The notes: generated by a model not told the origin, from the letters alone. Numbered from the stretch's first letter, positions 11,501-24,695 are shown. The stretch is DNA of 64,000 nt from Salarias fasciatus (GCF_902148845.1 NC_043746.1:12696706-12760705), one strand, 5' to 3'. Made by a program: numbers and translations.

Positions 11501-12930
11501 CCATCCGCGTGTGGTCTGTCACAGCAGGGAACTGTGTGCAGGTGGTGCGCGCCCACGAGGCGGGAGTCACTGGGCTCTCCCTCCATGCCACCGGGGATTA
11601 CCTGCTCAGCTCCTCTGAGGATCAGGTGTGTGTTCAGCTTTCAAAGCTAATACTCCACATTCTTCAGTTATTAACCGAAGGAAAAAAGTCTTTGTAATTC
11701 CAAACTTCTTCAAAACTAAGTGTAGTTTTTTTTTCCTGCAGTACTGGGCCTTTTCTGATATCCAGACTGGCAGAGTCCTCACCAAGGTTACTGATGAAAG
11801 TGCTGGCTGTGGTGAGCGTCTCTATACTTAAACACAGGATGTCTCTTTTTCACAGTCAGCTAAGTACTTAATGTTTCCGCTGGCCGGCTCTCCACAGCTC
11901 TCACCTGCGCCCAGTTCCATCCTGACGGTCTCATTTTTGGCACCGGCACGGCCGACTCTCAGATCAAGATCTGGGATCTGAAGGAGCGTACCAACGTGGC
12001 CAACTTTCCCGGCCACTCTGGACCCGTCACCTCCATCGCTTTCTCTGAGAATGGATACTATCTGGCCACAGGTTTGATTTACTGCTGCACTTAGTTGTTT
12101 CCCGAAAATTTCCAGGAACATTTCAGAAGTTGCACTTGCATCACTCGAATGTAACTTTACATTGTTGTTTTTGCTCCAGGCGCCCAGGATAGCTCTCTGA
12201 AACTGTGGGATTTGAGGAAGCTGAAGAACTTCAAGACCATCACACTGGACAACAACTATGAGGTGATAATTATCAATTCTCATTGAAATTCCGTTGCTGT
12301 CTGTAGTTTAACGAAGTAACTCTTGTGCATACCAGTAAGTTGTATTCCGATACCCTGAAATGGCTCCTAAGGGCTTGGAGGTGAGATTAAACTAAGGGTT
12401 TGCAGTATGTCAGTGATTATCTTGTGTTACGTCGTCCAAACATCTGTGTGAAGCATCATGGCATCTATGCATTAACTGGTTTTCTTCGAAATTTAAATAA
12501 ACCTACACATTTTATTCAGTGTTATTATAAATAGGACAGTCTGTTCTCTCAGTCCGAAAGAATCTAATCGGATTGAAAATCGCTGTGTAGTTGTATCTCT
12601 TGTGTTGAGCGATTGTCTCTTGTTTTTGCTTTCAGGTGAAGTCCCTTGTGTTTGATCAGAGCGGTACTTACCTCGCTGTCGGAGGCTCTGACATCCGCGT
12701 TTACATCTGCAAGCAGTGGTCTGAGGTCCTCAACTTCACAGGTGAGCAGAAGAAACGTTCATCTCTGTCCCGATGTTCAAAAATTCATGAAGCAGCGAGC
12801 TTTCAAATTTCTAATGAATTCTCTCATTGCAGATCACTCAGGATTGGTGACTGGAGTGGCCTTTGGAGAAAATGCTCAGTTCCTGACCTCTGCGGGAATG
12901 GACAGAAGCCTCAAATTTTATAGTATGTAA
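8502..12930 (+). CDS. prpf19: Pre-mRNA-processing factor 19, U-box E3 ubiquitin ligase (16 exons, 505 aa)
   Basis: PRPF19 is the core of the NineTeen (Prp19/CDC5L) complex. It activates the spliceosome and K63-ubiquitinates PRPF3, and it also acts in the DNA-damage response. Exons are 8502-8520, 8728-8877, 9789-9865, 10133-10274, 10403-10476, 10616-10681, 10769-10810, 10902-10976, 11058-11133, 11225-11334, 11470-11625, 11742-11811, 11898-12071, 12180-12262, 12636-12741 and 12833-12930. The start [19 protein letters not shown] is the family N-terminus. The U-box spans about residues 1-70. A tetramerising coiled coil follows at about 70-140 ([20 protein letters not shown]). A seven-bladed WD40 propeller runs from about 215 to the end ([47 protein letters not shown]). 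It ends [10 protein letters not shown]. Human length is 504 aa, so the gene looks intact. Confidence 0.98.
8555..8615 (+). promoter_or_regulatory. GCTAAC/GTTAGC-rich patch in prpf19 intron 1
   Basis: Clustered GCTAA/TTAGC words, including the palindrome GCTAACGTTAGC, lie just after the first exon. Such words recur near fish housekeeping promoters in my experience. The function is not established here. Confidence 0.3.
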
Positions 12931-13057
12931 GAGAGGATGATGCAGCCTCTGTCCTGGACGCAGTCAGTTTTAGAGAGAGAAAAAAAAAATCACTGCTAAC
13001 TTTGCTTCTTTTAGTGTGTTAGTCCTTGATTCCATGGAAGAAATCCCATGAAATACT

Positions 13058-13089
<32 letters not shown>

Positions 13090-14790
13090 CTACAGCAGGA
13101 GTAACGTATTTAGTTAAACATGTTTGAAATTCACATAATGTTAAAATGAGATGCTGAGCCAGCCTAAATTCCCTCTCCCGTTTGCCAGAAATGATTTTAT
13201 TGTAGATTGTGTGTCAGGACGTTTCCAGGCACTTATGATACACCTCTAAAGTATACAGAATGGAAATCTTTAATCAAATGGCTTCTTGATGTAGAGCAGC
13301 TTCATTACACTTTCTCCAGGGGTAAATGACATCTGTAGTGATGCAGAGTCAATTTGACGATGAACATGTGCGTGAGGTTTATTTCTCCTGCAGTTTTACC
13401 CTTGTTTAGGCATCCCTCAGGTTGATTTTTCTCCATTCAAAAATTGGTTGTTTTTTTTTTTTTCCATTTGTATATTCCTCATGTCTTGATGTTGTGTATG
13501 AGTTGCACCTCTGTTCTTTTACAATAAAATATCTTTTGTATTTCCATGCAAGTGTCTCTCATTTGTGGATCTTTGGTGCAAACACAATTTCAAAATGTCT
13601 TATTTAACAACTGCTCAGTAAATCACACACTTTTCATGCCTGGTAGAAACACAATAAGAGGCTGCCCTGATGCGCCGTTGACTGACGAAAGTATTGCTGT
13701 GTACTCTGTAGTGAAGGTAGGAAACACCATAGATTAGTCACTTGGTTATTTGGTCTCAGGACCTGTTTGTGCTGATCAAGGGTCATTTAGCATCTGGTAT
13801 TCTTGCATTTCCATTAAGACTATTTTGTTTTGGTGAACGTTTTTCAAAGTATTTAACACTGATTTGTTTTGCAAGAGTATAATACAGAAATCTATTGATT
13901 AGAAGTTCTTGGCTGTATAAATTTGAAAAGTTTGTTAGTTCAAATTGTGAGGATTTCTGTGATTTTAAAAGTAGCAGGCTAATGTTTGCTACAGCATGAC
14001 AAAGAGCGACATTAAAATAAGCATTTGTTTTCCTCTGGTCCCTGTGCATGGTTTTGCAGCTGTTTTACTTTAACAGGATTCATTTCTGTGGTTGCTGTGC
14101 ATCTTTGGCACTATGCAGTTATTATATGCCTCTTTACAGTCCATGTGGTCTATTTGCATCACTGCAGGCATTTTCCCTTTCTGTGGCCTAAGACTAGCTG
14201 TGATCTCTGTGCCTCCCCCCCATGCCCTAAGACCAACTGGCTGACTCCCTATTAACTACTAGTAAGTTGAATAGTCCCTAAGCATATGAACTCCAAACTT
14301 GCCGCATTCAAAATGGAGGCTGAGTGCCTTGTATGATGTATTTCGAGTATACCGAAGCTGTGAATATGTACATAAAGTTTATCATGTTCCACTGTTTGAA
14401 TGGTGTATGAAAACATAGTCATGGCTTCACTCAGTCGCACTTGAATTTCATCTTAATGCCAAATGCACCAGTGCATATGAAGGGAGAACATGCAAACCCA
14501 GACTCAAACCAGGAAATCCTTGCAAGGCAAACATGCTGACCACTTCTTTAATGGCATTATTCATGCATCTATGTACCATTGTTAGAAGTTGATGTTAGAA
14601 GTTCGTCCAATCAATCCTGTCATAAACTAAAGATTCCCAAACTTAAAAAAATAATAAATTGTTTAATATCAGGTCAAAATATTCTATTTAATTTCAACAT
14701 CGCTGTATGGCGTAATTTTCGGTGGGCAGTCAGATGTAATCTCTTCAGATGAGGGGAAGCTAAATAAAACTAAAAAACACAGTTTTCCCG
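12931..14790. other. prpf19 3' UTR and intergenic sequence
   Basis: Begins with the prpf19 3' UTR, including a T homopolymer at about 13059-13086. The rest to about 14790 is AT-rich with no supported exon. The open frames here have no recognisable similarity or splice logic. Confidence 0.6.
13523..13528 (+). terminator. prpf19: Polyadenylation signal (AATAAA), prpf19
   Basis: AATAAA about 590 nt after the stop, followed by a T/G-rich stretch. This is the best candidate for the prpf19 3' end. Confidence 0.55.
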
Positions 14791-14847
14791 CCATTCCGAG
14801 CCAACCTCGAGCTCTCGCGGACACCCGGAACACGGCCGTCCTCCTCT

Positions 14848-14857
14848 GTCACGTGAG
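14848..14857 (+). promoter_or_regulatory. tcirg1: CLEAR-like E-box upstream of tcirg1 (putative TFEB/TFE3 site)
   Basis: GTCACGTGAG differs at one base from the CLEAR consensus GTCACGTGAC. It lies about 165 bp before the donor of the noncoding first exon, inside a CpG-rich promoter patch (14790-15020). TFEB is known to drive lysosomal and V-ATPase genes through such boxes close to the transcription start. A second partial match (AACGTGAC) lies about 20 bp downstream. Confidence 0.6.
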
Positions 14858-14899
14858 GCGGCAGTAACGTGACTCTGATAAACGGGAAGTGAGAAGCGG

Positions 14900-15021
14900 A
14901 CAGAAGTTGAGCTGTATCTCAGAAGAAAGAAAAAAAAAACGTCCAGTTTGTCCCGGTTTACATTCCGGGGACCGACGGTGGGAACGGGCCCGGACGTGCT
15001 GACGGCGGCGGCGGCAGACAG
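14900..15021 (+). other. tcirg1: Noncoding first exon of tcirg1 (5' boundary approximate)
   Basis: GC-rich sequence with CGG repeats ends at a clean donor (CAG|GTGAGC, boundary 15021). The first coding exon begins after an acceptor at 16525, giving a first intron of about 1.5 kb. The 5' limit is a guess. Confidence 0.5.
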
Positions 15022-16531
15022 GTGAGCCGTGCGGGTCTCTCAGATCCACTTTGTGCGCTTATCCGGCGGCTGTTGTTGTTTCCAGGGCTTAAATCAAACC
15101 CATGTGCTTCTGCTTAGTTTCCCTGGAATCCCCCTCACCTAACATCCAGCTAAAAGAGCGTTTATTTCAGTGTTTTAGTCGCTTATAAACGGTCTGGTGT
15201 CGTGTTTCGTCTGGCTCCTTTATCAGGTAAATCCGAGGTCAACATTCATACATTAAAAACACACCTTTCTTCTTCACTGACCTCAGTCTGATTTATAGTT
15301 ATAATCGTTAATATACTAATAATTTATATAGTATTGCTGTCAATTATACTTGTCCCAATCTGTATTTGGAATTTTAAGTTTAATTTGATTGCTCTTTCAA
15401 TAGCAGGCATTTGATTCAGTTTAAATGGGACATGTAAGTGACCCTGACCTGTCAATACAAAGCTCTAAGAATAAAGCTATTGGTTACAAAATGCAGATCA
15501 AATAGTCTCAATGGGACTTTTAGAGGAAAATCAAGGTCACGTACCATTTTTGTTGAAACACCTTACCTGTAAGTATCTTCAAGTACTGGTTATTTATAGT
15601 AATGTGAGTGTCTGGGATCTGTTTGTCTCTCTGCTTCACTAATGTTAGAACAACAGGATCATGCAGTGACAGACAGCTAACAGAAAGTCCCATGTTTATC
15701 ATGAGGTGTTGATTCACTTTCAGTGCCGTGCTCAGCGCTGTGAGCCTTGTTGTTCACCACTTTCATGTTTTTCAGAAAACAGCAGCGGCGCAAAGCACAG
15801 CTCTCAAAACTGAAACCAAACTCAAAGGCTTTGTAATCTGGAGGACAGATTCTTGTGACTGTTCTCGTCATGCTGTGCAAAGTAAACATGATAAACTGTT
15901 AAACACACAGCTCCGATGAATGTAATAGAGGCAGCAGAAACATGGGTTTTGCTGAAATGGAAATTCCACCTATCCGTTAGTCAGGAGAACTCCACGCTTC
16001 CTCTTTCTTCGGTTTCCAGTCATCGACTTCTGTATTGTCCTCACTGAAAATAGACACCACCTGTGATCTTTTTTCTAGACCACATACAGAATCGTTTCTT
16101 CAAAAAATTGATTTTTTTTTCCACAACTTTGTTCAACTTTTTTTTCCTTTTTCTTTTTACAAAAGCAGAACATTACAGTCAAATATCGTTAGCGCCGTAG
16201 TTGTTGTAAAATCAAAGTCAAAAGAGACGGAAACATAACTTAAAGTCAGAGATTGAACATAGAATAAGTAGCCTGACCAAGTGAAAATGAGAAGACAGTC
16301 CGTGCTTTGTGCAAACCACACCCCATCCTTCTATAAGAGGCATTTTTCTCCTGGGAACCCAGGTTTTATAGAGTCTGGCTGTTGAGCCTGTTATTATTAC
16401 AAGGTGCAGATTATCTCTCATCCATAAAGATTGAGTCGAGGGTTCGGATGATCTCCAGTCTAAAAGTTTGCTCGTTTTCCTGCACAATGCCACTTTTTGG
16501 TTTGACTGTGAACTTCCTTGTGCAGGTAGCT

Positions 16532-19500
16532 ATGGGCTCCATGTTTCGCAGTGAGGAGGTTTGCCTGGTGCAGCTCTTCCTTCAGTCCGGCTCGGCCTAC
16601 AACTGTGTCAGCGAGCTGGGAGAGCTGGGCCTGGTGGAGTTCAGAGACGTGAGTGGATTCATTTAGGCTCGTATCAAAGCCATTCTGAACATGTTTGCTG
16701 TCACTTGCTTCCCTCTCCGGGCTCCGCAGCACGCCCTGTGAAGTGCTGCTGCTTTGAGTCAGTGACATGAAGCAGTATTTCCCCGTCTCCTCTTCCAGTC
16801 AGATGAATATGAGTAACCTCATGACCCTCTTCTTCCCTTCTCTGTCCCGACGTTTCAGTTAAACCCGAATGTGAACGCTTTCCAGAGGAAGTTTGTCAGT
16901 GAGGTCAGACGATGTGAGGAGCTTGAGAAAACCTTTAGTGAGTATTACCTTGTTCTTCATACACATTTCCACGTTCTGTCCTACTTTACATGTTTGTTTT
17001 TTTTTTATTTTTTTTAAACTGTAGAATTAGGGTTAGAAAGGCTTCTTTGTATTTGCAACTTCCAAGCATTCACTGCTTCAGCCTCTTTTTCATGTTCTCC
17101 ATCTTCTTCTTCTCCTTCAGCCTTCCTGGAACAGGAGATCAGTCGCTCCCTCTCTCCGCCCCTGCGGTGCCCCCTCCCTCCTCCGTGCCCCACCCCTTCG
17201 GCCCCTCAGCCCCGCGAGCTCATCACCATCGAGGAGGAGAGCGAGAGGCTGGCCCGGGAGCTCAAGGAGGTCTGCGACGCCCCGTGGATTTTTCCGTCCA
17301 CCGCTGGAGGATGAAAGTCTCAAGTGACACGCGTGTGTTTCTCGACAGGTGTCCAGGAACAGAGACAGCCTTCGGGCTCAGCTGACACAACTCTGCCAGT
17401 ACCAAGGAGTCCTGACGCAAACCCACTCGCTCACAGTCTCACATGTGAATAAAAGACATATTACTTTAACCGTTCAACTGGAAAGTTAGTCCACAATCTA
17501 ACAATGTCTTCTTCTGGTTTTGTCTTTAAGGCGCCTCCGCCTGCGCTAGAAAACCAAGGCCTGTTTGATAATCGCCAAGATGTCCACCTCAGGTAGAACC
17601 CTCACGACAGTCTGCTCGGTGTTTTTACCCGCCTTCATCTGCGCTCGCCCTCTCATCCTCTTCGTCTCCTCTTCCTCAGCTTTGTGGCCGGAGTGGTCCA
17701 CCCCTGGAAGGTCCCCTCGTTTGAACGCTTGTTGTGGCGGGCCTGTCGCGGTTTTATTATCGTGGACTTCAGAGAAATGGAGGACAGACTGGTGCATCCG
17801 GACACGGTGAGAACTCAGTCACACAGAGAGGAAGAAAATTATGTTGAATCTTAGTGATTCTGTAGTGCTCATAACACGGATTTACTGTTTCTTGTTACAG
17901 GGGGAAATGGTGCAGTGGACAGTGTTTCTCATCTCATACTGGGGAGATCAGATCGGACAAAAAGTCAAGAAAATATGCGATTGGTGAGGAAATCTGGTTA
18001 TTCATTAAAAAAATAAAATAAAATTGGCAAAAAATCCACACCCGGATATGTCTTGAAGCTGACTTTCTTTTGATTTTCAAGCTTCCACACTCAGACGTTT
18101 GCATACCCTGAGAGCAGTGCTGAGAGAGAGGAGATTCTCCAGGGCCTTCAGGGAAGAATCGAGGACATCAAATCGGTAAGTTTTGCGCCGATGTGTAACA
18201 ATCCAGTATCCTTTTTGCTGCAATGATAGTTATCACTTATCAGCATTTGAATTTTAACTGTTATTTAACTGGAACATCACAGGAAGAAAGCAGAATTTAT
18301 GGAAGGCGTTCCACAGTATTGTTTTGCATCGTTTATCCATTTTCCTCACATGACCTAAATGTCCTTGCAAATACATTTTTTTGTTTCAGATTAGTCTCAG
18401 TTGTTCCTAGTGTCTCACATCTGTCTCAGTTGTATTTGCATCAAGAAAAACATGAAAGAAATGAGCTTTCGAGATCATTTAAAAGAACTTATAAGATGAA
18501 TTTTGGCCCACCTTTGAGTTCAATCATCAATTCTTTTATTTTCTCACCGGTTTTTTTAAATCTCCAGCCTGAAATCATCTTAATAAAAAATGGGGACCTT
18601 AGTCTATAGGCATTAAAGAAAAACTTTCAGTGAAGTGATACAGCTTGCAGTCCGTCTCCAAAGCATCATGTTCACCCTCGTCTTGCCCCTCACTTCCTGC
18701 CTGCGGTTTTTCAGGTGCTGGCACAGACCGAGAGCTTCCTGCAGCAGCTGCTGGTGAAAGCCGTCGCCGTCCTCCCTCAGTGGAAGGTGCGAGTGCAGAA
18801 ATGCAAGGCGATCCAGATGGTGCTGAACCTCTGCAGCCCTTCAGTCACCGATAAGTGTCTGATCGCGGAGGCATGGTGTCCCACCGCCAAGCTGCCCGAG
18901 CTGCAGAGCGCGCTGAGAGAGGGAGGGGTGAGACGGCGCCGCAGGGACAAAAAAAATGGTTGTTGGTTTTTTTTTCCTCTCTGTTTTCTCATTGCTTCTT
19001 CCTCCTCCTCAGAGAAAGAGCGGCAGTGGGGTCGACTCGTTCTACAACCGCCTGCCGTCCTCCACCCCTCCCCCGACTCTGTTTCCCATCAACTCCTTCA
19101 CTGCAGGTTTCCAGAACATTGTTGATGCTTACGGCGTGGCCAGCTACCGCGAAGTCAATCCAGGTACGCCACCGTGCCAGTTCCCATCTAAAGATCTGTG
19201 CGTTCTGTCGCATAAATATAGTTTAGCCCTGCGTTTGTTTGCCTCAGTGAAGTGTTTTCTCTCTGTGCAGCGGTGTACACCATCATCACGTTCCCCTTCC
19301 TCTTCGCCGTGATGTTCGGGGATGTGGGTCACGGTTTGCTGATGACCCTGGCTGCTCTCTGGATGGTCCTGGAGGAGAAGGACCCCAAACTCAAGAATAA
19401 CACCAATGAGGTAACTCAGTGGACGTTCGTTCACTGCTTGATGCGGGTTGGGGAGCGCCGGATCCGATCCTACCCAACTGCCTGTAAAGGCTGGATTCTC

Positions 19501-21935
19501 CAGTCACACACACTCACTTTCCACATGTATACATGCATGTTTGTTGTTTTGTGCAAATCGGAGCAATCAGAGAAAATCCACATGTAAAGGGAACAGTTAA
19601 ACACTTCACAAATCACACTCAAGTAAGTTCATTCAAGAAAAAAAGGGATTTGTGTCAATCCAAGAAATGTATTTAATGCTGAAAAAGTCTGAGTAAGTGG
19701 GGATCTTTTGGATTTAACTACAGTTCTGCAAATAAACACAAAGGTTGACACAATCTGGAGGAGAAAAAATAACTATTCACCTCATATTCAGACTAATAGG
19801 GAATGTACTTAATTACATTATTTTTGCTTACTTCCATATGACAAAGCAGGCTGAGGAGAGTTTTAGTCCTCCAACAAAATCACTTTGTTTTTCTGCTCTT
19901 GTTTCATTTTATTGAGAGCATTACCGAGATCATCCCATGTCTGTTTATGAGTGTGTTCCACCGAAAAACATTTTTGTCCAAATTCCAGTCACATGTTTTT
20001 TTTTAAACTGAATTGAAAATAATAAGATTTTATTTAGTTTGAATTGAGATTTATTGGAGTCATTCAGGATAACATTAATTTCATGGCTGTGCAGATGTTT
20101 GTCTTTTTTTTCTAACTTCAATTTTCTTTCATTTTCCTCATAAAACAACATGAAATGATATACACACAACAATTTTCAAACAAAGAACACTTACACGAAC
20201 AAATTGTTGTCTGGGAAGTACTTTTCTGCTTTGTCTGGCTGGTGTCACTCGCCACATGGTCATCCAGTTTCTCATCTTTAATTGGAACATGTACATTCTG
20301 GTTGCGTCATTGAACAGTGGAGCTGGATCCTGGATCCTCACCTTCGAACCTCTTGTGTTGCAGATCTGGAGGATGATGTTTGGAGGGAGATACCTGATCC
20401 TGCTGATGGGCCTTTTCTCCATTTACACGGGGGCCATCTACAACGAGTGCTTCAGCCGAGGCCTCGCGACGTTCAGCTCGTCCTGGCACGTCGGCCCCAT
20501 GTTCGAGAAAAACATTTGGAAGTGAGCACATTGCATTCATTCATTCTGGAAAATGTGAGGTTTTTATTTCCTGTAAGCTAAACATCCTCTTTTATTTGAC
20601 TCCCTTCTCTCAGTTCCTCGGTGCTGGCAGAGTACCCGTTCCTCTCGATGGATCCTGTGGTGCCTGGGGTTTTCACCAACGCCTATCCTTTTGGCATTGA
20701 TCCGGTATGACCGTGACGCTCTTTCAGATAAACAAACAAACAAACCAGCCTGCTCCCACTTATATCTGCAGCTGTTTTTCTGTGTGGTTGTCAGATCTGG
20801 GGCCTGGCCAACAACAAGCTGACCTTCCTGAACTCCTACAAGATGAAGATGTCCGTCATCATCGGTATTTTTCACATGACGTTTGGAGTCTGCTTGTCGT
20901 TCTTCAACTACTGGTAAAGTAGCGATTCTTTACATCACGGCATGTTGTTGCTGTTCTCTCTCTCTTTATTTCATATGTTCTTCCGCTTCACGCCGTTTTC
21001 CGCAGGCACTTCGGTAAGATCAGCAGCGTGTTCTTCGTGCTGATCCCAGAGCTCTGCTTCATGGTGTTTCTGTTCGGCTACCTCGTCTTCATGGTGGTCT
21101 TCAAGTGGATCGCTTACACTCCTGCTCAGTCCAAGAGTGCTCCCAGTATCCTGATCCACTTCATCGACATGTTCCTCTTCACGGAGAACGCCGAAAACCC
21201 GCCGCTCTATCAGGGACAGGTGGGTCATTTTCTTCTTCTCCTAAAACAAATCACGTTTGTTTACCATTGGGTATAGATGTACATATTTATATTTACATGT
21301 TTTTAATGTTTTGGTTTACATCTCTGCCCTGTGCAGATTGTGGTGCAGAAGGTCCTGGTGGTGCTGGCTCTGTGCTCGGTCCCCGTCCTCCTGCTTGGGA
21401 AACCCACATGTGAATATTTCAAGTTCACAAGAAGACGGCGTCGTGTAGTGAGTCCCGTCACGGTCGCGCGAGAACAACGATGTCTAAAGAGAGAGCCTTG
21501 ATCCCTGACAGAGGTTTAATGTTCCGCAGCGCCTTGAGGACGACCGGCGCCCGCTGATGGGTGACAGCGGCTCCATCAACACCCGTCAGGGGGAGGTGGA
21601 AGGAGGAGCCGCAGACGAGGAGGTCAGAGAAACACACTCATGAGTTGTTCTGTGAAAAAAGGCCGAAATCCAGCAGGTCTGATCTAAATGAATCCTGTTT
21701 GCGTTCGGCAGGAGTTTGACACTGCGGACGTGTTCATGCACCAAGCCATCCACACCATCGAGTACTGCCTGGGATGCATCTCCAACACGGCGTCTTACCT
21801 CCGGCTCTGGGCTCTCAGTCTGGCTCACGCACGTCAGTGGCTCTTCATGCTCCTTCATACTCGCGTGTCGCTCACTCAGTTCTTCCTCTCTGACATCAAA
21901 CGGATATTTTTTCCAACCACTGTCTGCCTTGTGAC

Positions 21936-21975
<40 letters not shown>

Positions 21976-22854
21976 ACAGAGCTGTCGGAGGTGCTGTGGG
22001 TGATGGTCATGCGCATTGCTCTGAAGTGGCAGGGCTACGTGGGCTCCGCCGTGCTCTTTGTGATTTTTGCCTTTTTTGCCACGCTGACCGTCGCCATCCT
22101 GCTGGTGATGGAGGGACTGTCGGCCTTCCTGCACGCGCTGCGTCTGCACTGGTGAGGACGAGAGCTGAGACAAGATAGGCGCTGAAAGTCTGAAGTAGGG
22201 TTTGTGTTATTGTGGCGACTGGGTCGAGCCGCAGTTCACAAAACAAGTAACGGTCCAAACCTTTACACTTAAAAAAAAAAAAGAGAGATTTGTGGTTTCT
22301 GTGTGTTCCAGCTGTCAGACTCTGTAAATAACCCAGAGGCCTTTCCTCTGTGTGTCTCATGACTCTTATATTGCTGTGCACATTGTCCCCTGCACAGACT
22401 TTGACACTTGATGTCATTTCTCTAGACACTCAGCAGACTGTTGCAGGCAGTGGTGGTTATTTTGCTGTTTTTTTTTTTTTTTTGTTTGTTTTTTCTAAGT
22501 ATGACACTTATCCCCCAGTCAGCTACATGAGTGTGAGCAGTAAGCATTACATTTAGCTGGAATAATTTCTTAGTTAAAGTTATTTTTCCAGTTTCTATTT
22601 GGTCACATGAAAGACAAACGACACCGAATCAAGTTAGGATGAGAATGTTGCTCGCCCCTGTCGGCGCCAACAAACTGGTCGATCGATCCTAAAGTGAAGA
22701 AAAAAAAGATAGATTGAAGCCAGCAGCTGTTAATATATGTTACTGTCATTTCTCTTACAGGGTGGAGTTTCAGAATAAGTTCTACAGTGGAACCGGCTAC
22801 AAGTTCAGCCCCTTCTCCTTCTCGGCTCTCATCAATGCCCCAGCTGTTATATGA
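16532..22854 (+). CDS. tcirg1: V-type proton ATPase 116 kDa subunit a3 (20 coding exons, 827 aa)
   Basis: Subunit a of the membrane V0 sector forms the proton half-channels. The a3 isoform serves lysosomes and the osteoclast ruffled border. Exons are 16532-16648, 16859-16937, 17121-17269, 17349-17444, 17531-17592, 17680-17806, 17901-17983, 18082-18175, 18715-18927, 19013-19163, 19271-19410, 20364-20521, 20614-20704, 20795-20913, 21006-21219, 21337-21447, 21530-21622, 21712-21832, 21980-22151 and 22761-22854. The N-terminus [18 protein letters not shown] matches the a3 isoform better than a1 or a2. The C-terminal half has about eight membrane segments ([38 protein letters not shown]). The [20 protein letters not shown] segment holds the essential Arg, here residue 730. 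Human length is 830 aa. The C-terminal tail (ALINAPAVI) differs from mammals. Intron 18 carries a (TG)n repeat directly before its acceptor. Confidence 0.96.
21937..21973 (+). repeat. (TG)n microsatellite abutting a tcirg1 splice acceptor
   Basis: About 17-18 TG units end only a few bases before the TCCACAG acceptor at 21979. It takes the place of the usual polypyrimidine tract. Confidence 0.9.
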
Positions 22855-24100
22855 TCGGCTGCCAAGCGGTTTAGTTAACGTGTGTTTCTGTCTTAATAAT
22901 GGTATTCTGTTGCCTGTAGGCAATGAAATGGTTTAATTAACTTGCACAATAATCATCATGAATGATTGACTGTTATTTCTGCATTGGTGGAAGTAGTCCT
23001 ATAATGAATCGCGACTACATTATATCAAATAGAAAAGAAATATACTTTTGTATCCCCCATGCAATTTTTTTATGCCTTTATGTACTCCTTCCTAATTACT
23101 CGTTCAGCAGCTCAAACAATGGTGATTATTTGCATTTCATTGTGTTCTTAAATAATGAAGGCACCCGTTACGAAAAGGGAAGGTGGATCTGTCCTGCTGT
23201 TTAAGGGAATGTCTTATCTCTCACTTCAGCTTGTAAGATCAAAAATAAATGACAACAGGGAATGATTCAAAAGACTTTCGCAAGCCAAAGATACTTCCCC
23301 TCATTGTCACGTCTTCCAAACTCACTACACAGCAGGTATTTATTGATTGATCCATTTTGTACGTGCCTTACTGAGATTCTCTGTTTATGCAGCTTTTCTG
23401 TTCGACGGATACTCTTTCCTATCATCATGCCACAGTTTTTCTTTTTTAATTTCTGCCTCTTTACACTGTACAAATGATCAAATACGAGTTGGAATTAAAT
23501 AGGACTCATCGCGCTGGGATTTTATTATGTGAAGTTACTGAACCAGTAATTTCTCTTTTCACACATATATGCATGTCAATACTAAAAAAAAAAGAAATCT
23601 GAACAGAAGCTTAAAGGTTTTTAATTTTCTCAACAGGCAGTGTCAGCGGTTGCCACATGTGCTCATGCCCTGGTTCAGAATCATTTGCTGTCCTAAATTT
23701 GTGAATAATTTATAATGTTGTGAGAAAGCATTGCAAATAAACGGATGTCAAATCAGATTTGTTCATGAAATGCCAGAAGCTATTTGACTTCACAAAATTA
23801 AAGATTTTCCATCTATTTATCAGAGTGCTGAAGCTGATGTCGCCCAAATCTGAGTGAGGCGGAGTTCTTTCCAAACACATACTCTTCTATTATCCACATG
23901 AACTCACAATACAGAGAAATTAAAGCCACCTTGAACGGGTCCTTGCCGCTTGCGCCAGTCCGAATGAGACAGCCCGTCATTACATGGTTGTTGGCAGGGA
24001 CAGACATGTAAAATATGGAGCCGATCTAAGCATGCACGCCCCACTTCCTGTTTCCAGCAGGTTTCAGTTTACCCAATTATAGGTGAGGCCTCTGATGCAG
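22855..24100. other. tcirg1 3' UTR and intergenic sequence
   Basis: AT-rich. AATAAA-type signals at about 23245 and 23736 could end tcirg1. No other gene is seen. Confidence 0.5.
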
Positions 24101-24103
24101 CAC

Positions 24104-24480
24104 ACACTGTAAGCCCAAATAAAGATGAATCTACTCAAAAAAAAAATAGAGGAAAGTGGTCGCTGTAAAAGAGTTCAGTAATGTACACTGAAAACAAGTG
24201 ACTTAAACTTAAATATTTTAAGTTCTGGAAGTTCTTGTTTTTTTAAGTATAGTAAACTTAATGTCAAGCTGATTGAACTTAAAATCTTCAGTATTATCAA
24301 TTCATGTGTCCGGTCAATTGTACTTGGCATTTTAGGTGGATAAATTTTGTATTCATATTTTTAAATAGGCTGTGTCAATACTAAAATTTGGGAAAAAGTA
24401 CACAGCCAAAACACGTTTTTTGTTGTTTTTTTTCAATTGAAAGTGAATGCAAGTCAATGCCATAAAAACTCTATATGCAG
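24104..24480. mobile_element. Possible MITE-like or other short repeat (weak)
   Basis: ACACTGTAAG and ACACTGAAAA words and repeated AAACTTAA/TTAAACTT motifs resemble widespread short fish DNA-transposon derivatives that begin with CACTGTAAA. Neither ends nor a target-site duplication can be fixed. Confidence 0.25.
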
Positions 24481-24589
24481 GCAAAAAGCTGGACACAAAA
24501 TTTCCGGAGAAAATGTTCACATTAAATATAAAAGTTCAGTAGAACAGAGCTACTTATGTTTGAACAAGTGTATTCATCCTGAAGGATGT

Positions 24590-24695
24590 GTGTGGCTGCT
24601 TTGACACATTGTGAAGATGTTGTATGGACCCCAGGAAGAATAGCTGTGGCATTGCCATGCTAATGGGGATCCAAATAAATCAAATAAATCAAAAG
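24590..24695 (+). mobile_element. Probable non-LTR retroposon 3' end fragment
   Basis: GGACCCCAGGAAGAATAGCT followed by CTAATGGGGATCCAAATAAA and an AT-rich tail is a sequence I recognise as a recurrent 3' end of fish retroposons. There is no coding part and the family is not certain. Confidence 0.4.

Noticed and set aside
21586-22173. 195-codon minus-strand frame opposite tcirg1
   Set aside because: Shadow of the real plus-strand exons plus the (CA)n repeat.
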